Origin: Nephrocerus scutellatus
Lineage: Eukaryota > Arthropoda > Insecta > Diptera > Pipunculidae
Reading direction: 5' to 3'
Length of the DNA stretch: 64,000 nucleotides
Assembly: GCA_947095585.1 (NCBI GenBank)
Contig: OX352765.1
Span: 89,550,965-89,614,964, forward strand
A program made the translations under genes and the position numbers. Shown piece by piece: positions 1 to 10,948 of this stretch. How positions within the stretch are numbered: position 1 is the first letter of the stretch; the number at the start of each line of letters is the position of its first letter. The notes below the pieces were generated by a model, which was not told where the DNA came from, did no database searches, and was given only the letters and a program-made list of their open reading frames with translations.

Positions 1-1084
1 TTGTCTGGAAACTGAACTCGCTACCAAAATGTACGGGCATCTTGCGAAATTTGTTGTTATTCTGACCTTGGCCACTTCGTCAACTTCGGTATCCAGGGAT
101 ACCAAAGTTAGGAGTTATACAATTCATACACTCTGTGTTTCAAATGAATTCGTTTTTATTTTTGTAATTGCCTGCATGATCCACTATTTAATTAAAGTCC
201 TATGTGTACAACTTTAACAACCTTCAACAAATAATATGCATAAATTTAAAACTAAATGACATTTATCGCTAGCTTCATCAGCTAGCAGACATACCACCAT
301 ACGCGATGGTATTCTGTTCTAATAAATTCCAAACAAACAAATGTATGTTACATAATGTATAGATATATACATATGTAGAAGTAGTATATAGTAGTACTTA
401 CATATATGCATCTATACATAGTAAAATTCCTGAAAAATAACTTTGATTGTTTTTTAATGTAAACGACTATTGATAGTGCTGCTCCCTGATGAAATGTTTG
501 TAGTTTGCACTCTTCTCAGAGTACTGGAACTACAAAATGATTCATTACTTGACGCAATATTGCGCCATGACAAGGACGAAATTTATTGCGTCTAGGTATC
601 ATTATGCGAACTGCTTAGGTGTTGGCCAATGAGAGGTTAAATTTATGACGGAGGCACTGTTTAATTTGATAGGCTGTGGTGTTTATTGTTTTGTCTTTCT
701 GGACGCAGGGGTTCTTGCACTTTTTTTTCCTTCAACACACTTTTTCAATTGAAGCATTTTGGCGAATCCACTAGTTTTATAAATTCAAATAAAAAAGAAC
801 ATTTAAGAACAACACATATATGTCTGTAAGTCTATGCGTCTATGTGCTTATGTGTCAATTTTTGTTGTTATGAAGGAGGTTGGAAATCTTCAAAGACGAT
901 TACATGTGCACCTTAAGCATTAACATGTGCAAGTCTCAGATTCTTACTGAGTAAAACCAACCCCCAGTTAATAATTCATAGCGGGACTACCGTTAGGCAT
1001 TTCATCACGGGAAGGCTCTCAGCAATGGCTTGACTTTTTATTTTTGATATTTTATTATTATTCTTCTTCTTTATTCACATTATT
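1..1084. other. No gene recognised
   Basis: AT-rich sequence with many short open frames and no domain, splice-bounded exon or RNA gene that I recognise. A short inverted pair, GTAGTT and AACTAC, lies near 500-535. I see no reason to call any ORF here real. Confidence 0.5.
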
Positions 1085-1092
1085 TTGCTGTG

Positions 1093-2170
1093 TTACCCTA
1101 CTTCATTCCTCCTCTCACGCTCGAGACACCGTAGACGCTGCATTATTTTGGAAGACATTCCACTAATTGCGTTCCATATCTCCTCATTTTGTATCATAGG
1201 AGTAACTATGTTTTCTGGCGAAATATTGTGCCCTATTTGCTTTGACACATCCTGTCTTACTCCTGCGAAACGCAGACAATGGAAGAAAACATGTTCCACA
1301 TCTTCTGGTATACCCTCACATAAAGTACAGTCGGGTGAACTCTCGTTTTTATATTTAAAGAGGTATGAGCGGAAGCACCCATGGCCAATTAAAAATTGGG
1401 TTAGATAGAAGTCTACTTCTACATGACTTCTACCGGCCCATAATTATATAGATGGTATTAATCTATGGGTCCATCTACCCCAGTTTCTAACGGCTTCGGC
1501 GCGTACTATTTTGCGGTTCTTGGCTCTTGTTATATACACCCGGCGGGCGCCTATAAATCACATGACTTACCCTGGCCAGTAAGTCGATTGGGAGCATACC
1601 CGCAACCACAAACGCTGCATCGCTCGAGATGGTTCTGAAGCCACAGATTACTCTTAGAGCACTCAATCGCTGAATAGGTAACATCTTTAGCCAGTAGCTA
1701 ACCTTATCCATTGCATCAGCCCAAATTGGCGATCCGTATAAAAGAATGGACGAGACAATATTAGCCAATAGCTTTCTTCTTGTTTGCCTTGCTCCTCCAG
1801 TCTAAGGCATAGTTCTAGACAGTCGTGAACATACAGTCGTTATTGCTGGCAGCCTTTATATGCTCTTTGAATGAGAGTTTCGCGTCAATTAACATTTCCA
1901 GGTATCTAATTGATGGCTTAGATATAATTGAACAATTACCAACTACAAAGGTTATTGTCTCTCTTATTTTCCTACTGGATATTAGTAGAACTTCAGTTTT
2001 ATGTTCTGCCAACTGTAATATACGATTGACGTCAGCCAATCCCGGATAGTCCTAATTGTTGCATTACATATTACGGGTTATCTCTTCCTTGTGTTATGCC
2101 ACAACGGAGACTGCGATGTCATCTGCAAAACCGACAATCTCTGCCTCTTCAGGAATTTGGAGCCTAAATA
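1093..2170 (-). mobile_element. R1-clade non-LTR retrotransposon remnant (RT and C-terminal zinc knuckle)
   Basis: Reading the minus strand from 2170 downwards gives broken reverse transcriptase. The catalytic box reads GFADDIAVS (about 2100-2140). At 2039-1815 come the thumb motifs KTEVLLISSRK and SIRYLEMLIDAKLSF. At 1768-1487 come LLYGSPIWADAM and ALRVICGFRTISSDAAFVVAG. At 1299-1093 is EHVFFHCLRF, the C-terminal CCHC region. This order and wording are typical of arthropod R1-clade LINEs. The reading frame breaks at least three times, the 5' half (endonuclease and palm N-terminus) is absent, and no intact ORF remains. It is dead. Jockey-superfamily membership is secure, the exact clade less so. 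Confidence 0.8.
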
Positions 2171-2222
2171 CACCGGGAGGCCAGGACCGGACACCGGCTG
2201 TAGAGCCAAATATGATGATGAG
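2171..2222 (+). repeat. RTE-type LINE 3' terminus with ATG-repeat tail
   Basis: Contains GGGAGGCCAGGACCGG, then GTAGAGCCAAATATGATGATG. The same end sequence occurs at 18072-18125 and at 59776-59836, and reversed near 24572-24612. At 59.8 kb it lies downstream of recognisable RTE reverse transcriptase. It therefore marks the 3' end of that family, here 5'-truncated to about 50 bp. Confidence 0.7.
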
Positions 2223-2264
2223 TTTATTTAAATAAAGTGCAAAATGAAAAACAAAGTTTTCTTG

Positions 2265-2670
2265 TTGTCATAAAAAAGACATATCGTTTATGTATCGAAA
2301 ATACATCGTTTCTGCTAACATTACCCTATTTTCATTTTGTGTTTTTTTTGTAGGAAATATACATATGTAATTATATTTGAAACATAAAAAAAAAGACAAA
2401 TCGTTTGTGTATCGGAATCATCCCGTTCTTACTAACATAATTGACCCTTTATTCATTTTACGTGTTTCTGTGCAGTTATGTAGTTATGTTTATTCATTTT
2501 GTATGTTTCTGAAGGAAATATCTGTAGTTGTAATTGAGACATAAACAATACATATCGTTTGTGGATAGAAAACATATCGCGTTTACTAACATAATTTACC
2601 TTTAATTTATTTGGTGTCTTTCTGCAGAAACTAAGTATAGTGTTTATGGATATAAAAGACATATCGTTAA
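2265..2670. repeat. Degenerate tandem repeat (about 130-bp units)
   Basis: Three diverged units, each with a core close to ACATATCGTTTRTGTATCGA, then ACTAACATAAT, then a T-rich stretch ending in TTTCTGNAG. The core recurs at 3245-3365, after the solo LTR. No coding potential is seen. Confidence 0.55.
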
Positions 2671-2892
2671 TTTATGGAACATATTGTTAAGAAAGTAGTT
2701 GAAATCCCCAGGTGTCGATAAATGGAACAAGCATGTTTCCCAATAATGGAACACGCATTTTACAGTGCATGCTTTTAGGCTAGTAAAATTTATGGAAGCT
2801 TTATTACAACATTTTAAGGCATTATGCAAACAGTCTATTTAAAAGTTATTATGCAGCTCTAACCATGTATGACTCATTTGTACTTGCTATAT

Positions 2893-3247
2893 TGTGGGTT
2901 GTAAATAAGAACTTACCAGAGTGATCTGGCGCCCTCTAGGTTGTTCGAATTGAAAATAGTAGAAGCAATTAGAACCTTCGCGAAGCTTTTGGTTTACTAT
3001 AAATAGCACGAAATTCCACTGCAGTTAGTCATAGTCAGTTATTATTTGGAGTTCAACCAGTCAAGTTTAAAAGTACAGGCAAACAGAGAGTTAGAAGTTT
3101 TTAAAAACTAATAACCAGTGTCAATTTGTGAACTTTAGCTATTTTTATTTTTTGTTAATTAAAGTTGTTATATGTAAATGAATAAACTTGTGTTGTATTG
3201 TTATTTGCAAAATCCATTACGAACTCAAAAGCCTAAATTTCGTGACA
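2893..3247 (+). mobile_element. Solo LTR of an LTR retrotransposon
   Basis: The 355-bp unit begins TGTGGG and ends GTGACA. It is flanked on both sides by the 4-bp direct repeat ATAT (2889-2892 and 3248-3251). Inside are a TATAAATA box (2998-3005), an arthropod-initiator-like TCAGTT about 33 bp downstream, and a polyadenylation signal AATAAA (3181-3186). This is the U3-R-U5 order of an LTR. No internal coding sequence accompanies it, so it is most simply a solo LTR left by recombination. A gypsy-like origin is a guess from the 4-bp duplication. Confidence 0.7.
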
Positions 3248-3874
3248 ATATGTAATTGTGTATGGATCGTTTATGTATCGAAAACATTTCGTTTTTATTT
3301 GTTTATGTGACACACAAAAAAAAAAAATCGCTAATGTATCTATCGTAAACATATCGTTTTTTTACGAATCGCGTTTTTCGTTTATAGAGTAACTCTCTTC
3401 CCACTTAATTTCATTTGCAAATACAAATAATAATTTTACCCAAAGACAATGATTAATTGATTTATCGAAGACACTACTAAAATTGTAATATAATCGTACG
3501 TGACAAAGATAATGATTTACATGCACATCGTACAAAATGAGAAATTCCAATAAGAGAACAAGTATGATGGACAACAGGCGAAGAATATGTACATTATACC
3601 TACCTATAAGTTTTATTATAAAAACCAGAGAAGAAGAAAAAATCGGAAGATTCCAATGAACAGACAAATGACCGAATATTTTTGTAATCAAAGGCCGCAT
3701 GACTGACGTGACATAAATGATGCGGAACTGATTAATAATACCCACATATATACCAAATTTCGTTTAAGATTATCTTGTGTAGAAACATACTTTATATAGA
3801 AAGTACCTCTATGACTCAAATATAAGCAGAATTCCTCTTTCATTCCTTGTAGCCATAGTACCAAGCTGTGCCTT

Positions 3875-3925
3875 GCATCAAAGGTTTTAAACCCCTTGAG
3901 CGTGTGCCATTGGAAAAAAATATAC
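3875..3925 (+). repeat. LOA-like LINE 3' tail
   Basis: AAACCCCTTGAGCGTGTGCC followed by ATTGGAAAAAAA. Nearly the same sequence ends the LOA-like LINE at 49.9 kb and recurs at 21255-21303. It is probably a strongly 5'-truncated copy. Confidence 0.55.
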
Positions 3926-4935
3926 TAGGATGCCATGTCGAGTTCTATTCAATGAAGATAAAAACAAAAACACCCAACTAAAACCCCAAATAAGCCAACT
4001 AAAAGTCGAAACTGAAATAACTTATAAATAATTTTTCTTTGAAATCAGCAGAAACAATTCCCCCCCCCCCTCACCAGTTACAGTAATCCAACATTTTGCC
4101 AAATCAACACCACTCGTTTGTGGTTCACTCCACCGCCCACCCCTCGCTGTATATTATACTCGTACAATACAATAAATCGTGGTATCCTTTTTTGCTGCTC
4201 GAATTATTCGCTTCTCCTTTGTAATTTTTGGCAGTTGCAGCAACCTTTGGGGCAGAAAAATGGCATATTTTCATTTCCGTTTGAACCAGAACCGTACACC
4301 GCAAACCGTGAAATGAATAAGAGGAAAAATTACCAACGGTAGGCAACACAATGTCGATTTCACGATTAGCACTCAGTGAACTCAGTGAAAACTTTATTTT
4401 ACCATATCCTTGCTGCACTAAATAAAATAACAAAACAAATCCTCTCTCATTGCATAACAACAAAAGAAAATGTCGACAAGAAAACATTTTGTATTTTAGT
4501 CAGTTGCCAATTTGCCATACTCAACTCGGAAAATAAATTGTTGCTGCGTGCTCCGCCGATGTGCCGCCCAAAAATTACACCAGCATTGTTTTCATTTTAA
4601 AAGTTTGCTCTTTTTACTTTGCACACAGTGGAAAGCATACGTAATAAAACATATTCTTACGTAATATAACATACCTACGTGCTTACAGGTAGGCGTGGTA
4701 AATAGATAGATTTTTGTCAACTTTGCTTGTCCCATGAGAGTAAGGAAGGAAGAAGAACGTTCGCACCTTTTCTTATGCGCTCATCAGCGCTCTTTGTTAA
4801 GAAAATTTGACAGCTTTGGTTCGCCAAATTTTCGACCGCAAATCATTGAACGCTGGATCTACACCTTAAATTTATTATCTGTCCAGTTGCAGATTTAAAA
4901 CTCGTTAAAATCAACTTACTATTGATAACTGTCAT
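3926..4935. other. No gene recognised; includes a poly-C run near 4060
   Basis: AT-rich sequence with a run of about 12 C near 4060. Opposing ORFs of 74-120 codons at 4118-4600 overlap each other and match nothing I know. Confidence 0.4.
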
Positions 4936-4939
4936 ATCA

Positions 4940-5140
4940 ACCAAAGCGCAGCAAGATGCTTTAGCTCAGATTTTTTGTCCGCATATGGCAAACGAATGGC
5001 CTGTTGTTGTTATAGTAAGTGAAAAGGAAGGTAAATCTGCCAAAATACAGATCTATATTCGCTCTATCGTAGATTGGTTTTTTAGGGGAAACGAACAACT
5101 TGACAGCCAAATCTGCAGCAGATTTAAAAGGGGGGGAAAT
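4940..5140 (+). repeat. MITE family A copy (degenerate)
   Basis: Shares with copies at 29.1, 38.9, 43.7, 52.4-52.9 and 53.4 kb the blocks TAAATCTGCCAAAATA, CGTAGATTGGTTTTTTAG and CGAACAACTTGACAGCC, ending in an AATCTGC-type inverted end. It is non-coding and sits directly beside the mariner at 5151. Confidence 0.6.
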
Positions 5141-5150
5141 GATATTAGTA

Positions 5151-5746
5151 TAGGGTGTTTCAACAGGTGCGCTTCAACTTTTCTCCGAGAGGGACGGCGA
5201 ACGACGCCATATTTTTTATTGTTCTTTTGTCATTTGGAAACTTCATTAGTATACATTTCATCATGAAACACTACACATGTGAACAGCGATTGCAAATCGT
5301 GCAAATTTTTTATCAAAATAATCGTTCTGTTGCCGCTACTTTAAGAGCATTACGGCCATTTTACGGTCCATTTAACAAGCCAGCCCGTTCGACAATCGAC
5401 CGTATAGTAAAGATCTTGGCCTACATCTACATCTTACATCTACATAAGATCAAGCTGACACAACAACTAAAGCCGTTTGACCATTTGAAGCGACGCCGAT
5501 TCGTGAATTGGGCTCAAGAGCAAATCGAAAATGATGCAGATTTTCACCGAAAAATCATCTTCAGCGATGAGGCTCTCTTCGTAAAACGTGCACGCGGTGG
5601 TCATGCAAAAGAAATCGAGTTTCATACTTAAATTTATCATATGTATATGTTCAAATTCGTAAATAAAAAAAAAGTTAGTTCAAAAGTCAAACAGTTTGTG
5701 TTTTATTCAAAAAAAAAGTTGAAGTGCTCTTATTGAAAAACCCTAT
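5151..5746 (+). mobile_element. Internally deleted mariner element with ORF (5263-5631)
   Basis: The terminal inverted repeats match over about 30 bp. The left end reads TAGGGTGTTTCAACAGGTGC and the right end, reverse-complemented, TAGGGTTTTTCAATAAGAGC; both continue into CACTTCAACTTTT or a close variant. TA flanks both sides. The ORF starts at ATG 5263 (MKHYTCEQRLQIVQIF), a mariner N-terminal paired-type helix-turn-helix. It runs to TIDRIVK, jumps to KIKLTQQLKPFDHLKRRRF and the first catalytic motif FSDEALF, then jumps to RARGGHAKEIEFHT, which looks like a mariner C-terminus. Two internal deletions have removed the second and third catalytic aspartates but kept the frame, giving about 122 aa. 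The first junction carries CTACAT repeats. It cannot catalyse transposition, but the ends could be mobilised in trans. Confidence 0.85.
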
Positions 5747-5749
5747 ATA

Positions 5750-6205
5750 ACAACTTGACTTTTTAAATTGATCATAATTTTATTGGCAATATAAGTGGGG
5801 TTTGGTCCTGGCTTCCCGATTCGAGTAGATTTATTAAAATTATCCATTTAAATGTTAGGACTTCTAAGATTTATTTATTGGAACTGACAAATATAAATAT
5901 GCTTAAACGAGTCTTATAATAGTAAACGGACTGTAGGTCATAGATATTTCTTAATATAAATGTCCATTAGTTACACTCCCATCTGATTGCGTTCAGTTTA
6001 ACAATTCGATATCCTATCCTTGTTAGAAACTATCATAACCAGCACGACTATCAGCCAACACTTATACGTCTTTCGCGTTATTGTTATGGACAAAAAAAAA
6101 AGTTGCTGATGACTTTGGTTGGATGGCTTTTGGCGGTCACCCAAATTCTCTATTAGTACAAGGTACAAGTCTATCAATACGAGGAAGCAATAGAAGACCA
6201 AGTGT
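5750..6205. other. No gene recognised
   Basis: AT-rich spacer between the mariner and the coding-like remnant. I see no domain, repeat family member or RNA gene. Confidence 0.4.
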
Positions 6206-6209
6206 TTTG

Positions 6210-7035
6210 TGATTTTGTTGTTTCATGCTGATTTGGTCCCAACTAAGCAACACTGCTTCTCTACTAAGAAACAAAAAGAGCACTGCATGCAAATTGAACT
6301 CATGGTGAAGCCAATACCGAGGATAGATTCTTCCCCCGAATTCAGTTGGTCATCGGTGATGTTGATAAGAACGACGAAGAAGACTACAAAAACGTTTCCC
6401 AAATTTCATAAAGAAATAGTCAGACCGTCGTTTGGATCCTCTCTAAATAGCAAAAAACGTTGCATAGACAAACTGTTTTTTTTGCTTAGTACATTCATTG
6501 TGGTACGATGCGACTTTATCGAATGTACGAGCAAGAATCATTTTTTGATATGATACGTAGTTGTATAATACCCGAAATTGGGGTCATTCGACGTGGATGA
6601 GATGTTATCATTTTTTTGTAGTGGTTTTACATGAAGCTCATCCGATAGTTTTGCCTTTTTAAGGATACTCCAAAGAGGTCGACCATCAAATTGGTGTCTG
6701 CGATAGACAATGCGCGGGTGGTATACAAACCAAGTCCCTAAACGAAGCACCAGAGAATAGCAATAAAAACGGCATATCGCTGTGTCGGATGTGCACTATC
6801 GCTATGCTTCGTTTCTCCGCCCACTTGGCACATCCGTCGAACACTTTATGAAATCAATTGCTTCTCTAAGTATCAGGAATGGGTTTTGGAGCTGGATAAA
6901 GTTACATAAAGTTTAAGGATTGGTATCGCAGTAATCAGGCTGAGAGTCAGTACTACCAGAAGAAATCTGGAACAACTCTTCCGACAAGAAATTTTTACGG
7001 TTCGGGTCGTCATACTGCAGAGATTAAAAGAGGAT
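6210..7035 (+). pseudogene. Unidentified coding-like remnant
   Basis: On the plus strand, short in-frame pieces have the amino-acid texture of real protein but are separated by frameshifts. Examples are RFFPRIQLVIGDVDKNDEED (about 6315-6380), EINCFSKYQEWVLELDK (about 6850-6900) and DWYRSNQAESQYYQKKSGTT with LPTRNFYGSGRHTAEIK (about 6915-7030). I do not recognise the family. A competing minus-strand ORF at 6538-6750 is also unrecognised. It could be a decayed host retrocopy or the passenger part of a mobile element. No function can be given. Confidence 0.3.
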
Positions 7036-7296
7036 TTTTAATGGTGCAACGAGATTATAAATTGATTTTTTTGCGTTATTATTTTACATCTATAGCGAGG
7101 ACTATCGAGAGAAGATATTTTACAAAGATGTTGATTGGTGGGAAATAAGGAGAAAAGTCGACGATTAGTTAGTAGCAGTATGTCAATAGTCAATTTCCGT
7201 TTAACAATAGCTGTATTGCTTTGGCTAATCCAGCTTGGCTTACAACAACAACCGCATAAGCATAAGGCCGAAAATAAATCCAAAAATTTTTTAGTA

Positions 7297-8601
7297 ACGG
7301 GTGTTTTTTTAAGAGGTTGCCGATTTTTTTTTTGAATAAAACACATATAAAATTATGAAATGACCAAAATTTTTTTTTATTTGGTAGATAATTTTTTGGC
7401 ATTTAATATTTAAACACAATTTCTGGCATATGGCTACCACGACTATTTTTCACAAATGTCATTCTGGAGGTCCAATTTTCCAGCACTTTTTCAAGCATTT
7501 GAGGGCGTATGTCAGCAATGACACGTTGAATATTGGTTTCCAAAGCGTCAATCGATTGAGGTTTATCCACATAAACCAATGACTTCACGTATCCCCACAA
7601 AAAGTAATCGAGTGGCGTCAAATCGCACGAACGCGGAGGCCAATTCACCGGACCATTTCTCGAAATAATGTTGTCGTTGAAAGTTTCTTTCAATAAGTCG
7701 ATTGTTTCACGTGCTGTATGGCAAGTGGCACCATCTTGTTGAAACCACATTTCATCCATATCCATATCTTCAAGATTTGACAACAAAAACTCATTTAACA
7801 TGGTTCTGTATCGATTTCCATTCACGGTAACGCGTCGTCCTTCCTCATTTTTAAAGAAATATGGACCGATGATCCCACCAGCCCATAGACCGCACCAAAC
7901 AGTACATTTATCAGGATGCATTGGTAATTCTTGAACGGCGTGTGGATTATCTTTGCTCCAAAATGCGACAATTTTGTTTGTTGACGTATCCATTTAACAA
8001 AAAATGCGCCTCATCACTGAAGAGAATTTTACGGTAAAAAAATGGATCTTCGTTCAATTGATTTAACGACCAATCACTGAATTCACGGCGCAAACGATGG
8101 TCGTGTGGCTTTAATTCTTGCACCAATTGAATTTTGTATGGCACCAAACCCAAATCTTTACGTAAAATTTTCCATAAAGTCGATGGACAAAGTCCAATTT
8201 GCTGAGCACGACGACGAATCGATAAATTGTCGTTTTCTTCGACACTGGCCTTAACGACAGCAATATTTTCTTCTGTACGAACTCTTCTCATTCTTGTCGG
8301 TGGCTTGGCATCCAAAAGAGTGAATGTAGACCGAAATTTGGTAATTACGTTCTTTATGGTGGTCTCTGACGGACGATTATGTGCACCATAAAATTCACGA
8401 AGTGCTCTATAAACATTTTTAATTGAACACTGATTTTGAAAATAAATTTCCACGATTTGAAAACGTTGTTCTGGAGTTAACCTATTCATAATGATTTGCC
8501 AAACAATACTGAGTAGAAATGCCACTTTGAGCTGTCAAAACAACTGTCATAAAATAAAACGACATCTATCGGAAAAACAAACCTCCTAAAAAAACACCCT
8601 T
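7297..8601 (-). mobile_element. DD41D (rosa-type) mariner, nearly full length
   Basis: The element is 1305 bp, flanked by TA (7295-7296 and 8602-8603). Inverted ends are GGGTGTTTTTTTAAGAGGTT on the left and GGGTGTTTTTTTAGGAGGTT on the right after reverse complement. The size and TA duplication are those of an intact mariner. The transposase gene inside is described separately. High similarity of the two ends and a single lesion in the gene suggest a fairly recent insertion. Confidence 0.92.
7403..8489 (-). pseudogene. Mariner transposase, DD41D, single frameshift
   Basis: The start is placed at ATG 8489 (MNRLTPEQRFQIVEIYFQNQ), which opens the paired-like HTH as in related transposases. The first catalytic motif is ILFSDEAHF, the second MWFQQDGATCH, the third CDLTPLDYFLWG. 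Forty-one residues separate the second Asp from the third (in PLDYF), the spacing of the DD41D rosa group first known from a Ceratitis fly. One extra A in the A-run at 7960-7963 shifts the frame just after KQNCRI, so translation stops at 7947. The downstream half is open from 7993 to 7403. All catalytic residues remain in the DNA, but the protein as encoded is truncated. Confidence 0.9.
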
Positions 8602-8603
8602 TA

Positions 8604-9185
8604 TTTATAACTAAAGCCATTTTTTAGTTATAGCGCTCACCGTAAGGCGGTGTTTTGTTTACCACACATAACAATTAAAATTCATCGAAAATTTAAAGCC
8701 AAAAGCCGTTGCTTTGTAAAGCTAAGCCAGCAATGCAGCAAATGATTGCCGTTATTCAATGAAGAGAAAGTATTTTATCCACTTTTTTAAGGTTTTTAAT
8801 GTTTAATACATAATAAAAGTGAAACCTATAAGAAGGATGACAATATCAGCTTTACTAATGCAAAGCAAATACTGATAGATGATCTATGAAACTGATAAGA
8901 TTTTAGAGAAATTAACAAATCTATAAGTTTTATATTGACGTCAATACCGGTAAAGTCACTCTGCAATACACTTTGGGATCAACGAAAGCAACAATTAGGC
9001 GCGTTCGAGATGCGGAGAGCTCCGTATAATTCATGTCCAAGTTTTTGTTGCTGAGCTGACAGATAGCAGAGAATGTTGTTCCACTAAATGCAATCCTCTT
9101 CACAGAGGAGAAAAAGAAAATCTTTGAGCCCTCAGCTATCTCGAACTCGATTGATTACATATTTGATTACAGACTGTTAAGGGGA
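8604..9185. other. No gene recognised
   Basis: AT-rich sequence right of the mariner with no recognisable exon, repeat or RNA gene. Confidence 0.4.
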
Positions 9186-9189
9186 CATC

Positions 9190-9663
9190 AGACGATGAAC
9201 TTGTGTGCCGTAACATGTTGTGCTCGCGGGAAATTTGATCGTGTAAGGAACTGTTCGCGAGTGATCGCTGGATTTCAAAATATTTTGATTTTTTCTCGTT
9301 GTTCACGAACATGTTCGTGGTCTGAGCACATGTTGTCACACCGTCATACAATTTTTCATTCTAAAAAAAATTTCATCGGCATCATTGCATCTAGTGTTAA
9401 TACCGATTTCTGGGTAGAGTTTTTCCAACTTTTGGAAGCTCGACCAGAAATTTGGAAAGTTAAAAGTGAAGAATATAAGGACAAATTTAAAAAGGCTGAA
9501 GGATACCAAATACTTTGGGAGAAATTCAAAGAGCTTGAACCGAATATTATGTCCGTCATTATTTTGAGCGATGTTTATCAACCGACAGAAATATTTTGCT
9601 GCTTGTTGCCATGGTGTTGTTTACCTACCGACTTTAGCTACGCCAACATGATCGCCTTGAATT
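9190..9663 (+). repeat. MITE family E copy
   Basis: Begins GACGATGAACTTGTGTGCCG and is alignable with 39978-40455 over most of its length. Shared blocks include ATTTCAAAATATT, TTTTTCTCGTTGTTC, ATGTCCGTCATTATTTTG and TAGCTACGCCAACATGATCG. The other copy ends in the reverse complement of this opening sequence, so the family has terminal inverted repeats. The right inverted end is missing here. The 156-codon ORF inside looks fortuitous. Confidence 0.65.
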
Positions 9664-9835
9664 AATCGCCTATAGTTAATTGAGCGACTCTTCACTTAAA
9701 TTGCGCTACTTTGGTGAAGATACTGTTCGATTGGTCTTCTTCACTTCAGATAAATGTCAATGTTACTCATCTGTAGTAACTACACGAGCAGAACAACTCT
9801 TTACTTACTTCAGTTGCCCAATTTCGCCCAATTAT
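9664..9835 (+). repeat. MITE family D, partial copy
   Basis: Shares TAGTTAATTGAGCGACTCTT, CATCTGTAGTAACTAC and CTTCAGTTGCCCAA with the complete copy at 29885-30178. The inverted ends are absent. It abuts the family E copy. Confidence 0.55.
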
Positions 9836-10199
9836 ATGATACTAATTAGCCACATGACATCCATGAAACCACTTTGAAAAACTAATTTTTCAAAAAAAAA
9901 AACATTGATATATCACTCAATTATATGAAGTACTACATTAACCAAATACAAATTGATCAAACTTCCGTTAAGGGTCACGCCCATAAAAATAGTACAATTT
10001 AAAAATTCTATAATTCAACCATTAATACATATATCATTTCATAGTAACGTTTCGTATGTTTTACATTTTAAAATGCAGAAATGTATGTTTGGTAACGCCA
10101 TACCATAGTTTCCCAATATCGTGGGTCCCTCTCACTTTCGTACTATTCCGTTGTCTTTCCATTTCGTTTTAATTTTTATATCACATCGCACTAGCTTCT
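9836..10199. other. No gene recognised
   Basis: AT-rich intergenic sequence left of the Cyclin A upstream region; nothing identifiable. Confidence 0.4.
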
Positions 10200-10948
10200 C
10201 TTAAGTAAGGTTTACTTCGACCTCCGTTTCAAAGGAAAAAACAGTCAAACAACAACTTCTTCATATTTCGATCTCAGTTGCTCCAACATTGCGATGCCTT
10301 TCCATCCAATATAAACCAAGCAAACAACGAGTGTTTGGCGTTTGGTATTATTTTAAGGGCTCAACTGAAACAGAACTAAACCTATTTTATACAGTTGTCA
10401 TTTCGGTGTGGTGTTACTACTTTGGCACAGTTCAGTGTGAGCTTGACTTTAAATATCAATTATCTTCGTCTTCGTCATTTGATTGCGCCGTTTTTAAGCG
10501 GTGAAGGCAGTCTGAAGCAGAAACAATAACTAAAGCCCAGTATCAAGCCGTGTGTTCGTGTATAGTGTTGAGGGAAAGCAAAAGTAAAAAGTAGTCGGAA
10601 TATCAAATTTGAAAGTCAAGGGAAGAAGTCTTGTGGAAACTCTTAATTAACCAAGCAAACAGCGACTGCGCCACCGCCGCCAAACCAAACACTACCACCA
10701 TTTTCGTTTTGTGACGTCGTCGTTCGGTCGGCTTTTGTGTGCGTTTGTATTTTGCTGGAAAAAAAATATCGCAAATCAACGATCTCCGTAAATTTTTTAT
10801 ATTCAATTTTAATTACAATAAAAAGCTATCGTCAAATAGGCTTTAATTGTTGGCTCAATTAATAAATTTCTGTTTCCGAGCAGCTGAACGGAGCAGCAGC
10901 ACTACCACTAACAAAGAAAGAAAGAAAAGAAGAAAAAAAAAACAAAAA
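10200..10948 (+). promoter_or_regulatory. CycA: Probable Cyclin A promoter and 5' UTR
   Basis: This is the stretch immediately upstream of the Cyclin A ATG. Initiator-like TTCAGTGTGAG lies near 10431-10441, and a CRE-like TGACGTCG near 10712. The last 60 bases before the ATG are A-rich and carry AACAAAAA directly before it, close to the fly start context. No TATA box is convincing. The transcription start cannot be fixed from sequence alone, and a spliced 5' UTR is possible. Confidence 0.4.
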
